A stretch of DNA of 10,983 bases from Methanosalsum sp. (GTDB lineage: Archaea; Halobacteriota; Methanosarcinia; Methanosarcinales; Methanosarcinaceae). Position numbers and translations under genes: made by a program. Numbering within the stretch: the stretch's first letter is position 1; each line of letters begins with the position of its first letter. The DNA lies in the NCBI GenBank assembly GCA_007127385.1, contig SKZM01000054.1, positions 1 through 10,983 of the forward strand, given 5' to 3'. The notes beneath the pieces are model-generated. The model was given only the letters and a program-made list of their open reading frames with translations, had not been told where the DNA came from and ran no database searches. Positions 1-7,137 of the stretch are shown one piece after another.

Positions 1-837
1 AACCTGAAATATATCCCCATCGATGATGTGTTTCTTTGCCAAGGTAACTGACTGCCTGAACTCATCACTGTCCATATTGCACGAAGGGCTACTGCTGAGT
101 GCAGGCATGTCCTGTTCAGGCTGGACGCTTTGCTCTCCTTCCTTTAAAAGACTGTACATATCTACAGCATCGGATAATGCCTGGTCATATACATGCTCAG
201 GATCGGATTTCTCAGTTACAAGAGGGGTGAGGACAATGTATGTCCTGTTCTCCAGATGATCAAATACAAATGTTTTTCCTGTGAATGCAAATTGCATGTC
301 AGGTATTCCTGAATCATATTTCCTTTTCCGATCCAGCCAGCAGTCATATACAATATCATAGCCGTTGTACCCAATTGCTCCTCCAAGAAATGTCTGCCTG
401 TCAAACCTCTGGAAATTGAGGAAGTGTGTATCTTCAGGACCTGGAAATATTGTACCAAGTGCATCCAGTACATCCATTTCATCCCTGATTTTACATTTCC
501 CATCAATATCATCTGAGGGGATGCATACTGATTTCATTTTGGAGGTTATATGCATTGCCAGGGGTGAACCTGTGGAATGGCTTGCTGTAATCTGTCTTTC
601 TTTGATGGAGATCACCAGATCCGGTTCTGAACCTACAAAGGAAAATCTTGCGTGCCTTTTTTCTTTTTCAACTGACTCAAGCAGATATGAATATTCATGG
701 TCCTGCAATTGCGAGTATAGCTGAAGAGGTGAGGATACTGTATCCACTGCTGCCATCAGCTGGACAATTGCCGGATAATTCCCGGATTGTCTGACAATTT
801 CTGTAAACTGGTTTTTTGTAAGATCAAATGAGATCAT
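1..837 (-). CDS. trpE: Anthranilate synthase component I, N-terminal part (partial at window edge)
   Basis: Catalyses chorismate to anthranilate, the first committed step of tryptophan synthesis, together with a glutaminase subunit (TrpG) that would lie beyond the window. The 279 codons visible run open to base 1; the family is about 450-520 residues, so only the N-terminal half is here. Residues 52-57 read LLESVE, the conserved LLES motif of the tryptophan feedback site, followed by FSFVGSEP. Near the edge, FRQSVTLAKKHIIDGDIFQV (about 260-279) matches the start of the chorismate-binding domain. The ATG at 835-837 overlaps the trpF stop as ATGA, implying translational coupling. The intact LLES region suggests feedback inhibition by tryptophan, which is inference. 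A related chorismate enzyme (PabB) is less likely given trpD and trpF directly upstream. Confidence 0.95.
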   Translation of the reverse strand, partial: MISFDLTKNQFTEIVRQSGNYPAIVQLMAAVDTVSSPLQLYSQLQDHEYSYLLESVEKEKRHARFSFVGSEPDLVISIKERQITASHSTGSPLAMHITSKMKSVCIPSDDIDGKCKIRDEMDVLDALGTIFPGPEDTHFLNFQRFDRQTFLGGAIGYNGYDIVYDCWLDRKRKYDSGIPDMQFAFTGKTFVFDHLENRTYIVLTPLVTEKSDPEHVYDQALSDAVDMYSLLKEGEQSVQPEQDMPALSSSPSCNMDSDEFRQSVTLAKKHIIDGDIFQV

Positions 838-1523
838 TCAATGCACCGTGCCCTTCTGATAAAAAGCTCTATTTTTTCCCGGTCCTTTTCTCCATTGGTC
901 TCAATTCCTGATGCAGTATCAACTCCATAGGGTGCAACACAGCGAATTGCCTCTGATATATTGGAAGGGTCAAGTCCTCCTGCAAGTATTACCGGTATCT
1001 CTGAGCTCTCTACTATTTTTTGGCTGATATCCCATCTGTGAACTCTGCCTGTCCCCCCACTTCCTGCAGACGAGTGTGAATCAAGCAGTACGCCGTCTAT
1101 CAGGCAATTTTCTGTAAAAGAGTTGATCTTTTCTGCTATTTTGTCTGTCACCTGATCCATAGATCCTGCAATCTTTACAGGCACCTGAAAGGTTTTGATA
1201 ATCTGTATATCCGTACTGTCTCTTATTTTTTCTATTTCTCCGGTATCCAGATGGGAATGTAGCTGTATCACATCCGGCCGGGCAATCTCGATCATCTCAG
1301 TTGCCTCTGCTGCATTTTCAGGCATGATTACCATTACCGATTTAACGAAAAGGGGTACCTTTGAAATAAGGGTTGCTGCAGTCTGAAGATCAACTTTACG
1401 TCGTGTTTTTACAGGAACCTCTGTAATAATTCCTACAGCATCAGCTCCAAAACTGGCTGCAGTTTCAATCTCAGCATGAGACTTCATTCCGCATATTTTT
1501 ACGCGGGGATATGCCTGTTTCAT
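834..1523 (-). CDS. trpF: Phosphoribosylanthranilate isomerase
   Basis: Converts N-(5'-phosphoribosyl)anthranilate to the carboxyphenylamino-deoxyribulose phosphate (Amadori rearrangement) in tryptophan synthesis; a cytosolic TIM barrel. From the chosen ATG the protein has 229 residues. The KICGM motif places the presumed catalytic cysteine at residue 11, and LLDSHSSAGSGGTG (146-159) supplies the presumed catalytic aspartate D148 and the start of the phosphate site. ILAGGLDP (179-186) and PYGVDTASGIET (198-209) are the usual C-terminal phosphate-binding loops. The frame stays open to 1592, but the ATG at 1521-1523 is chosen because the protein then begins just before the first barrel strand and a GAGGAAA ribosome site lies just upstream. 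The gene overlaps the trpD end by 53 nt and the trpE start by 4 nt, so the three are almost certainly one transcript. Confidence 0.94.
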   Translation of the reverse strand: MKQAYPRVKICGMKSHAEIETAASFGADAVGIITEVPVKTRRKVDLQTAATLISKVPLFVKSVMVIMPENAAEATEMIEIARPDVIQLHSHLDTGEIEKIRDSTDIQIIKTFQVPVKIAGSMDQVTDKIAEKINSFTENCLIDGVLLDSHSSAGSGGTGRVHRWDISQKIVESSEIPVILAGGLDPSNISEAIRCVAPYGVDTASGIETNGEKDREKIELFIRRARCIE

Positions 1524-2538
1524 TATATTTTCCTCGGCTGTGTGAAAAATCCCTGAACTCTCTGAGTTTATCCATTGCTTTGTTACTATCAATCAGCTCC
1601 TGTGCCATTTCAACTCCTTCTCTGACTGAACTAACAGCCCCGGCAACGTACATTGATGCAGCTGCATTGATCACAACAATATCTCTTTTTGGTCCCTTCT
1701 CCCCATTTAATATGTACAATATATCTCTGGCATTCTCCAACGGAGTTCCACCAACGATCTCGGATGCGGTTGCTTTTTTGATCCCCAGCTGTTGCGGGGT
1801 GAGTGTATAGGTCCTGATAATACCTTCATCAAGTTCTGCAACATATGTATCCGAAATATTGGATATTTCATCCATGCGGTCCCCATGTACCACCATTGCC
1901 TTTTTGCATCCAAGTTTCTGGAGTACATGGGCTAATGGCTCGCATAGATTCCTGTCATACACTCCTATTACCTGGCCCTCTGCACCTGCAGGATTTGTCA
2001 GTGGCCCCAGAATATTGAATATTGTATGTACTCCTATCTCCTTTCTTAGACCGGCGACCCTTTTCATTGACGGATGGAACACCGGTGCCAGCATGAACCC
2101 TATACCAACCTTTTCTATTGAATCTTTTACTGCTTCAGGTGAACAGTCTATTTTGATCCCCAGGCTGTTAAGGACATCTGCACTGCCTGAGAGTGAGGTA
2201 ACTGAATGGTTTCCGTGTTTTGCAACAGGAACTCCTGCTGCAGCTGTAACTATTGCAGCAGCTGTTGAAACATTGATGGTGTTGTGCAGGTCTCCTCCTG
2301 TACCACATGTATCCACCAGGGTACCGCTCACATCAGGGTAAATTCTTTTGCCTGCCTTTTTCATACCCATTGCAAACCCTGCGATTTCATCATATGTCGG
2401 TCCTTTCATTTTCAGAGCCATCAGGAACGCACCTATCTGAGCGTCAGTAGCACTGCTGAATATCATATTGACAGCCTTTTCAGCTTCTGCTATTGACAGG
2501 TTCTGTCCATCGGTTATTTTCTGTATACATGACCTCAT
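1471..2538 (-). CDS. trpD: Anthranilate phosphoribosyltransferase
   Basis: Transfers the phosphoribosyl group of PRPP to anthranilate, the second step of tryptophan synthesis. The protein has 355 residues from the chosen start, close to the usual 330-350. Family motifs are TCGTGGD (77-83), the PRPP pyrophosphate loop; NVSTAAA and KHGNHS (107-112); and GPLTNPAGAEGQ, then VHGDRMDEIS further on, where R replaces the glycine often seen. ATG at 2536-2538 is preferred over the in-frame ATG at 2554-2556 because GGTGAT stands a few bases before it, while nothing SD-like precedes the upstream one. It is the first gene of the operon, about 25 nt downstream of the inferred transcription start. The last roughly 24 residues, after the usual helix ending in LREFRDFS, form an extra tail that overlaps trpF by 53 nt. 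Confidence 0.95.
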   Translation of the reverse strand: MRSCIQKITDGQNLSIAEAEKAVNMIFSSATDAQIGAFLMALKMKGPTYDEIAGFAMGMKKAGKRIYPDVSGTLVDTCGTGGDLHNTINVSTAAAIVTAAAGVPVAKHGNHSVTSLSGSADVLNSLGIKIDCSPEAVKDSIEKVGIGFMLAPVFHPSMKRVAGLRKEIGVHTIFNILGPLTNPAGAEGQVIGVYDRNLCEPLAHVLQKLGCKKAMVVHGDRMDEISNISDTYVAELDEGIIRTYTLTPQQLGIKKATASEIVGGTPLENARDILYILNGEKGPKRDIVVINAAASMYVAGAVSSVREGVEMAQELIDSNKAMDKLREFRDFSHSRGKYNETGISPRKNMRNEVSC

Positions 2539-2564
2539 GTTATCACCAAATATCATTTACTTAT

Positions 2565-2590
2565 TGTACAAAAATGTACTTTATTGTATA
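2565..2590. promoter_or_regulatory. Three TRP-box-like operator half-sites, 10 bp apart
   Basis: On the plus strand TGTACA (2565-2570), TGTACT (2575-2580) and TGTATA (2585-2590) recur with an exact 10-bp period, placing them on one face of the helix. The first two also make an inverted repeat, GTACA-aaaa-TGTAC. TGTACA is the TRP-box consensus known for the TrpY repressor of Methanothermobacter. Here the array lies between and overlaps the TATA box and the expected trpD start point, where a bound protein would block transcription. A further TATACA (2616-2621) lies about three turns upstream of the third box. That a TrpY homologue binds here is inference. Confidence 0.6.
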
Positions 2591-2599
2591 TAATTTATA
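2587..2599 (-). promoter_or_regulatory. TATA box of the trp operon
   Basis: Reading the minus strand, TATAAATTATATA is an archaeal-type TATA element in a very A/T-rich stretch. A start point 22-27 bases downstream would fall near 2563-2566, giving a leader of about 25 nt before the trpD ATG. That is too short for a leader-peptide attenuator, which fits control by a repressor at the neighbouring TGTACA-like boxes. Confidence 0.6.
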
Positions 2600-2670
2600 G
2601 ATATTTGAATATACTTATACATTACGGTCGAAGTAAATACTCTCAGATAAACGGATATATAGAAATCAGA

Positions 2671-2690
2671 TATAAAATAAAAGAAAAAAG
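2671..2690 (-). terminator. T-rich terminator downstream of cbiP
   Basis: On the minus strand this 20-base stretch is CTTTTTTCTTTTATTTTATA, a typical archaeal oligo-T termination tract about 35 nt after the cbiP stop codon. A perfect 6-bp inverted repeat with a 5-base loop (CTCAGT 2721-2726, ACTGAG 2732-2737) spans the stop codon and may add a 3'-end hairpin. It separates cbiP from the trp promoter on the same strand. Confidence 0.55.
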
Positions 2691-2725
2691 TAATCCAAAA
2701 TTTGATACAATCACAGGTATCTCAG

Positions 2726-4207
2726 TTACTTACTGAGCTGCAAGCCTGCAATTTCGTACAATCTGTCCATATCCAGATTTCCGGATACCATGTCTGCCAG
2801 ATCCTCATAAGGATCTCTGATAGTATTTTGCTCAGGAATATACTCAAGACCCTTTTTCCTGTACAGGTACTTTATAAGGGCATTCCTGATATTCTCATTC
2901 TCGAACAATCCATGAAAATATGTACCAAAGATCAGACCGGTGCTGTCAATACATCCATCATCCTCAAATACAAAATCCTTTGATGTGGAATTACCCATAT
3001 GTATCTCATAGCCTGATACTGCCTCTCCTTTTACAGGATCAAATATTTCTCCGCCTGCCGTGATTGTTTTTGTAACCTGGACCGTCCTTTTTTTATACAG
3101 CTTGAATGTGGTTTCAATGTCAAGAAGCCCCAGGCCTTCATACTCCCGATTTTCTCCGCCTTCCACTCCAGAATCATATATTATCTTTCCCAGCATCTGG
3201 TATCCGCCGCAGATTCCTATGATCGGTCCTTTACCACTGAACTTTTTAATCTGGTTATATACCCTGCTCTTTTTCAGATCGCAAAGATCACTTATGGTGT
3301 TCTTTGTTCCAGGCAGGATCACTGCATCCGGTGTGCCAAGATCCTCATCAAGGTCCACATATCTAATATGGGCCAGATCCTCAAGGGGTTCGAAATCAGT
3401 GAAGTTGGATATTCTTGGAAAACGGATCACTGCAATTTCAATATCATGGTCTGAAGGTGTGCTGCCCGCCTTATCGGCGATTGAGACCGAATCCTCCGAA
3501 GGGATCCCGAGTTTAGAATAGGGAAGCACTCCAAGTACAGGGATTCCAGTCTTTTCTTCAAGCTGCCTGAGCCCGGGCTCAAGGATAGCAATATCTCCCC
3601 GGAACTTGTTGATAATCAATCCCTTAACATTTGCACGCACATCTTCTGGCAGAAGTTCCAGTGTTCCATAAAGGCTTGCAAATACACCTCCTCTTTCAAT
3701 ATCACCTACAAGAATGATGGGTGCATCTGTCAGCCTGGCAGTTCCGATATTAACAATATCCCTGTCATAAAGGTTGATCTCGGCAGCTCCTCCTGCCCCT
3801 TCCATTACAATGATCTCATACTCTTCACCCAGACGCCTGAGTGCACCTTCAAGTACCTCATGCATTGTGTGTATGGAATCATAATATTCACCTGCTGCCT
3901 TGTCTGCATAGGGCTCTCCAAGTATGATCACCTGGGATTGCCGGTCTCCTTTAGGTTTTAGAAGGACAGGATTCATGTCAGCAGTGGGCTCAACACCTGC
4001 AGCTTTTGCCTGAATGGCCTGAGCAATTCCTATTTCCTTTCCATCAGCTGTGATCCATGAATTGAGGCTCATATTCTGGGCTTTAAAAGGTGCAACTCTG
4101 TATTCCTTTGAAAGGATCCTGCAGATAGCGGTTACGATTGCGCTTTTTCCTACATGCGAAGCAGTCCCCAATATCAGCAGATACCCGGGTTTTGTTTTTG
4201 TAATCAT
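2726..4207 (-). CDS. cbiP: Cobyric acid synthase (glutamine-dependent amidotransferase)
   Basis: Amidates carboxyl side chains b, d, e and g of adenosylcobyrinic acid a,c-diamide using glutamine and ATP, giving adenosylcobyric acid. The 493-residue length is normal for CbiP/CobQ. The N-terminal dethiobiotin-synthetase-like ATPase domain has the P-loop GTASHVGKS (14-22), then FKAQNMSLNS (41-50) and EGAGGAAEINL (136-146). The C-terminal triad-type glutaminase domain has GICGGYQMLG (331-340) with nucleophile C333, YEIHMG (400-405), and YFHGLF with the presumed catalytic H432. CbiA is excluded by the FKAQNMSLNS signature and the length. The ATG at 4205-4207 has GGAG about 9 nt upstream. The gene is transcribed away from the cbiT operon across a 112-bp spacer. 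No base or codon oddity was noticed. Confidence 0.96.
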   Translation of the reverse strand: MITKTKPGYLLILGTASHVGKSAIVTAICRILSKEYRVAPFKAQNMSLNSWITADGKEIGIAQAIQAKAAGVEPTADMNPVLLKPKGDRQSQVIILGEPYADKAAGEYYDSIHTMHEVLEGALRRLGEEYEIIVMEGAGGAAEINLYDRDIVNIGTARLTDAPIILVGDIERGGVFASLYGTLELLPEDVRANVKGLIINKFRGDIAILEPGLRQLEEKTGIPVLGVLPYSKLGIPSEDSVSIADKAGSTPSDHDIEIAVIRFPRISNFTDFEPLEDLAHIRYVDLDEDLGTPDAVILPGTKNTISDLCDLKKSRVYNQIKKFSGKGPIIGICGGYQMLGKIIYDSGVEGGENREYEGLGLLDIETTFKLYKKRTVQVTKTITAGGEIFDPVKGEAVSGYEIHMGNSTSKDFVFEDDGCIDSTGLIFGTYFHGLFENENIRNALIKYLYRKKGLEYIPEQNTIRDPYEDLADMVSGNLDMDRLYEIAGLQLSK

Positions 4208-4319
4208 TCAGGACAACTCCAAGTAATAAGTTTTATCAGGAAACAATTCTATGTAATTAAAAACTTACTGAAACAAATTATGTTTAGTTAACTCCAATTT
4301 ACTTAATCTGGGTGAAAGA
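4208..4319. promoter_or_regulatory. Divergent promoter region of cbiP and cbiT
   Basis: This A/T-rich 112-bp spacer must hold both promoters. Candidate TATA-like stretches are AAATTATG (4275-4282) for cbiT and, on the minus strand, TTTTTAATTACATA (about 4253-4266) for cbiP; neither is a strong match. An 8-bp perfect inverted repeat, TAAGTTTT (4227-4234) and AAAACTTA (4260-4267), flanks 25 bases, and AGTTAACT (4286-4293) is a perfect palindrome. These could be operator sites. I see no B12-box-like element and so do not call a cobalamin riboswitch. Confidence 0.45.
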
Positions 4320-4868
4320 TTGTCAGATCTACTACATATAAGCGGCGGCCCGACAAAGCCGGAGATTATTGCAATATCCCTGTCCAAGCTGGAACTTGCT
4401 GAAGGGTCCACATTTGTTGATGTGGGATGCGGTACAGGTGCGGTTTCAATAGCTGCCTCAAGACAGGTACGCAACCTTAAGATCTATGCCATCGATGCAA
4501 GAGATGAAGCTATCCGGGTTGCAGGTGAGAACTTCAAAAATACTGGTACCACCGCCAGCCTGATACATGGTGAAGTATCAAAGGTTTTAAGTCAACAGAA
4601 GGATATTGATACAATCGACTGTGCATTTATTGGTGGAACCAGGAATATTCAGCAGGTACTTGAGATACTCCTGCACAAAGGTGCAAAGAACATCGTGGTA
4701 AATGCAGTAAGAATCGAGACTGTTGTAAGGACCATGAACAGGATGCACGAACTTGGAATATTTGATGAGGTATTGCACGTGGCGGTATCTCGTGGAAAAT
4801 CAATTACAGGAGAAACAATGTTCCAGCCTGAGAATCCTGTATATATTATAGTAGGCAGGTCTGGCTGA
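4320..4868 (+). CDS. cbiT: Cobalt-precorrin C15-methyltransferase (decarboxylating)
   Basis: Methylates C15 of the corrin ring and decarboxylates the C12 acetate side chain in the anaerobic cobamide pathway. The 182-residue protein is a class I Rossmann methyltransferase: VDVGCGTG (33-40) is the SAM loop, and the N-terminal GGPTKPEI resembles the family's usual P-x-TK-x-E-I motif. The start is TTG at 4320-4322, with GGGTGA ending 4 nt upstream. There is no in-frame ATG or GTG between the upstream stop (4269-4271) and this codon. It is the first gene of the plus-strand operon, 30 nt before cbiL. The partner CbiE (C5 methylation), often adjacent or fused, is absent from the window. Confidence 0.9.
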   Translation: MSDLLHISGGPTKPEIIAISLSKLELAEGSTFVDVGCGTGAVSIAASRQVRNLKIYAIDARDEAIRVAGENFKNTGTTASLIHGEVSKVLSQQKDIDTIDCAFIGGTRNIQQVLEILLHKGAKNIVVNAVRIETVVRTMNRMHELGIFDEVLHVAVSRGKSITGETMFQPENPVYIIVGRSG

Positions 4869-4898
4869 AGATTATAACTTGTATAACGGAGATTAAAA

Positions 4899-5510
4899 AT
4901 GCTTATAGGAGTAGGACTTGGACCAGGAGATCCACAGCTTTTAACATTGAAAGCCATTGAAACACTAAAAAAGAGTGACAAGGTATATGTACCCGGCAGA
5001 ATGGCCGCTGAACTGGTTGAACCATATGCTGATGCTCAAATTCTGGATTTTCCAATGATTAGGGACTATGAGACCCTCAATGACATATGGAAGAAAAACG
5101 CAGATCAGATTGCAGGGCATGCAAAAAGATCAATGGTGGCTTTTGGGCTGATCGGGGACCCGAACTTTTTCTCAACATTCACACATCTTAAAAGGGTGAT
5201 GAACAGATACTATCCTGATGTAGAAGTGGAAACTGTACCGGGAATAAGTTCTATTACATCCTTTGCTTCAAGAACAGGTTCTGAGATCGATTCCTCCTTT
5301 GAGGTAACGGACGGGAGCCAGGTATGCTATAAGATAGCTCTTAAAGCCCGTCATCCCCGGGAACTTATAGATAAGTTCTCTGAAGAAGGGTACAATGAGT
5401 TCGTTTTTGCAGAAAGACTGTTCTCAGAGAAGGAAACAATAATAGCAGACATTGCAGAAATTCCTGAAAAGGGCAATTATTTCAGTATCCTCTATGCAGG
5501 AAAAAAATGA
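4899..5510 (+). CDS. cbiL: Cobalt-factor II C20-methyltransferase
   Basis: SAM-dependent methylation of C20 of cobalt-factor II, the first methylation after cobalt insertion in the anaerobic pathway. The protein has 203 residues, a little short of the usual 220-240, and belongs to the tetrapyrrole methylase fold. GLGPGDP (6-12) is the N-terminal glycine-rich loop, [19 protein letters not shown] follows, [13 protein letters not shown] (82-94) is the central SAM loop and VPGISS (113-118) the third motif. CbiL is chosen over CbiF/CbiH because VYVPG and GDPNFFST resemble the C20 enzymes and because the other two are clearly the next genes. The ATG has GGAGAT 5 nt upstream. Its stop lies 16 nt before cbiF. 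Confidence 0.9.
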   Translation: MLIGVGLGPGDPQLLTLKAIETLKKSDKVYVPGRMAAELVEPYADAQILDFPMIRDYETLNDIWKKNADQIAGHAKRSMVAFGLIGDPNFFSTFTHLKRVMNRYYPDVEVETVPGISSITSFASRTGSEIDSSFEVTDGSQVCYKIALKARHPRELIDKFSEEGYNEFVFAERLFSEKETIIADIAEIPEKGNYFSILYAGKK

Positions 5511-5526
5511 TAACAGGTGTAATCTT

Positions 5527-6258
5527 ATGACTGATAGGAAAGTATATTTTGTTGGTTCAGGCCCAGGTGACCCTAAACTGATAACTGTTAGGGGTAAGGA
5601 ACTTCTCGAACAGGCTGATCTGGTTGTGTATGCAGGCTCCCTGATCAATCCTATAGTTCTTGACTATTCAGATGGAAAAAAGGTTGACAGTTATGGCCTG
5701 ACACTGGATGAGATCACTGAAATGATGGCAGAAAGTGTAAACGATGGAAAAATGGTTGTACGCCTCCACAGTGGAGATCCGTCTCTGTACGGTTCCATAG
5801 TGGAGCAGATGGAGGAGCTGAAGAAGTATGAAATTGAGGTTGAAAGGGTTCCCGGTGTATCCTCCATATTTGCATCAGCCGCAGCTCTGAACACCCAGTT
5901 GACACTCAATGGTGTATCTGATTCTCTTATAATAACCAGGCCTGCAGGGAAAACACTTGAACAGGACCTGATCGCAGAATTTTCACGCCTGAATTCTACT
6001 ATGGCAGTGTTCCTGGGTACCCAGAAGATAGAGGAGATCATGAACAAGGTTGAATGTCCCAGGGATACACCTGTGGCTGTGGTCTATCATGCATCCTGGG
6101 ATGATGAAAAGGTCATAAAGGGTACAGTTGAGGATATTGCTGATAAGGTTAAGGAAGCAGGTATCAAACGTTCAGCTATGATCATCATAGGTGGTGTGGT
6201 TGATCCTAAAAATTACAGGAGGTCGCACCTATACGGAGTTGCGCAGGATCCGCTGTAA
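5527..6258 (+). CDS. cbiF: Cobalt-precorrin-4 C11-methyltransferase
   Basis: Transfers a methyl from SAM to C11 of cobalt-precorrin-4. From the chosen start it has 243 residues, normal for the family. Motifs are [13 protein letters not shown] (6-18), VVYAGSLI (33-40), [12 protein letters not shown] (79-90) and VERVPGVSS (105-113), all characteristic of CbiF/CobM. The frame is open upstream to 5452, but the ATG at 5527-5529 is chosen because it starts the protein just before the first strand, has AGGTG about 7 nt upstream, and avoids overlapping cbiL. The protein ends [14 protein letters not shown], the usual C-terminal R-S-x-LY element. The apparent start of cbiG lies inside the 3' end of this gene. 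Confidence 0.95.
   Translation: MTDRKVYFVGSGPGDPKLITVRGKELLEQADLVVYAGSLINPIVLDYSDGKKVDSYGLTLDEITEMMAESVNDGKMVVRLHSGDPSLYGSIVEQMEELKKYEIEVERVPGVSSIFASAAALNTQLTLNGVSDSLIITRPAGKTLEQDLIAEFSRLNSTMAVFLGTQKIEEIMNKVECPRDTPVAVVYHASWDDEKVIKGTVEDIADKVKEAGIKRSAMIIIGGVVDPKNYRRSHLYGVAQDPL
6217..6223 (+). promoter_or_regulatory. Strong Shine-Dalgarno inside cbiF, serving cbiG
   Basis: AGGAGGT is a near-perfect match to the archaeal anti-SD and lies in the last 45 bases of cbiF. Seven bases after it, ATA at 6231-6233 is in frame with cbiG. No ATG, GTG or TTG in the cbiG frame occurs between the upstream stop (6207-6209) and GTG at 6294, so this site is the main evidence for where cbiG starts. Confidence 0.5.
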
Positions 6259-6776
6259 TCAGTTTTGAGCGGAATCTGGAAGCTGCCCGAAAGGTGGCTG
6301 ATCACCTGGGTGCTGATATCCTTGTATATAAAAAAGGGATCTTCAGGTCAGCATTTGAGAATTATCGTTCAATTATAGCCCTGTTCGCCACAGGAATAGT
6401 GGTCAGGGAAATTGCTCCACTGATCACTGATAAGTGGGAGGATCCGGCAGTTATTGTCATGGATTCTAACCTGAACTTTGCCATACCTCTTCTTGGAGGG
6501 CATCATGGTGCAAATGAAATAGTTCGCAGACTCTGCGAACTTGGATGTATCCCGGTGATCACAACAGCAACAGAGGTACATGGCAGGCAGTCGGTAGAGG
6601 GTGTTGCCAGGGCCCTTGGATGTGAGATTGTCAATAAGGACTCAACAAGAGCAGTAAACTGTGCCTTTCTGGACCAGGATGTCGAAGTGCTGGAGATAAG
6701 CGGTCCCAGGGTGGTTATTGTTGATGATGATGTATCTGTACTAAAACGCAGCAAGGATGAAAGGGATAGTGAGTAA
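6231..6776 (+). CDS. cbiG: CbiG N-terminal (lactone-opening) protein, unusual start codon
   Basis: CbiG opens the delta-lactone of cobalt-precorrin-5A, releasing a two-carbon fragment as acetaldehyde. This reading frame carries the N-terminal CbiG domain: [35 protein letters not shown] and [11 protein letters not shown] are diagnostic. Homology begins upstream of the first canonical start (GTG 6294): codons 6252-6293 read [14 protein letters not shown], the usual first strand and helix. I therefore place the start at ATA 6231, 7 nt after AGGAGGT, giving 181 residues. An alternative is ATC 6258, overlapping the cbiF stop as TAATC; the conservative start is GTG 6294. The frame is -1 relative to cbiF. 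The C-terminal CbiG domain is a separate gene immediately downstream. Confidence 0.85.
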   Translation: MRSCAGSAVISFERNLEAARKVADHLGADILVYKKGIFRSAFENYRSIIALFATGIVVREIAPLITDKWEDPAVIVMDSNLNFAIPLLGGHHGANEIVRRLCELGCIPVITTATEVHGRQSVEGVARALGCEIVNKDSTRAVNCAFLDQDVEVLEISGPRVVIVDDDVSVLKRSKDERDSE

Positions 6777-6780
6777 TGAT

Positions 6781-7137
6781 ATGCTGGTCGTAGGTGTGGG
6801 TGCAAGAAAAGGTATTGATCCGGCTGAGGCAATTGATGCAATTAGCCGGGCAGTTGATGAAGCAGGCTGCAGTATGCAGGATGTGCGGTTTCTGGCATCT
6901 GCAAAATTAAAGGAGAATGAAAGCGGACTACTGGAAGCAGCCCGGATTCTTGATATTGAGATCAGGTTCCTTCCTCATGAACTGCTCAACAGTTACAGCA
7001 CACCTACCCCCTCTCAGGCACAGCGCTTTGGTCTGACAGGTGTTGCAGAACCTGCTGCACTTGCACTTTCTGAGAATAAGAGATTGATATTTAATAAAAG
7101 AGTTTATGGAAGGATTACAGTTGCAATCGCAGAATAA
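6781..7137 (+). CDS. CbiG C-terminal domain protein (CobE/CbiG_C family)
   Basis: This 118-residue protein is the domain that forms the C-terminus of one-piece CbiG and stands alone as CobE in aerobic pathways. GVGARKG near the N-terminus matches the family's G-x-G-x-RKG motif, and STPTPSQAQRFGLTGVAEPAAL resembles the conserved STPS...V.EaaAL segment. It presumably works with the upstream CbiG N-domain on cobalt-precorrin-5A; the role of this domain is poorly defined. The ATG at 6781-6783 is preferred because it starts right at the first strand, follows a GTGAG site, and lies 4 nt after the preceding stop. An in-frame ATG at 6757 would overlap cbiG-N by 20 nt and lacks a spaced SD. The gene overlaps cbiH by 32 nt. 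Confidence 0.87.
   Translation: MLVVGVGARKGIDPAEAIDAISRAVDEAGCSMQDVRFLASAKLKENESGLLEAARILDIEIRFLPHELLNSYSTPTPSQAQRFGLTGVAEPAALALSENKRLIFNKRVYGRITVAIAE

Noticed and set aside
1859..2341. A 160-codon plus-strand open frame antisense to trpD
   Set aside because: It has no family motif and no SD, and it lies wholly inside the strongly conserved trpD frame; it is a frame shadow.
2539..2563. Tryptophan leader peptide and attenuator before trpD
   Set aside because: The leader is only about 25 nt, with no Trp-codon cluster or alternative hairpins.
2721..2737. Stand-alone intrinsic terminator formed by the CTCAGT/ACTGAG hairpin
   Set aside because: The hairpin spans the cbiP stop codon and is not directly followed by a T run; the separate T tract at 2671-2690 is the better terminator.
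4208..4319. Cobalamin riboswitch upstream of cbiP or cbiT
   Set aside because: No B12-box-like sequence or multi-stem structure is visible, and the leaders are short and A/T-rich.
6200..6260. Programmed -1 frameshift fusing cbiF to cbiG
   Set aside because: The only A-rich site (CCT AAA AAT near 6205) is not a proper slippery heptamer, cbiF ends with its normal C-terminus, and a strong SD argues for separate initiation of cbiG.
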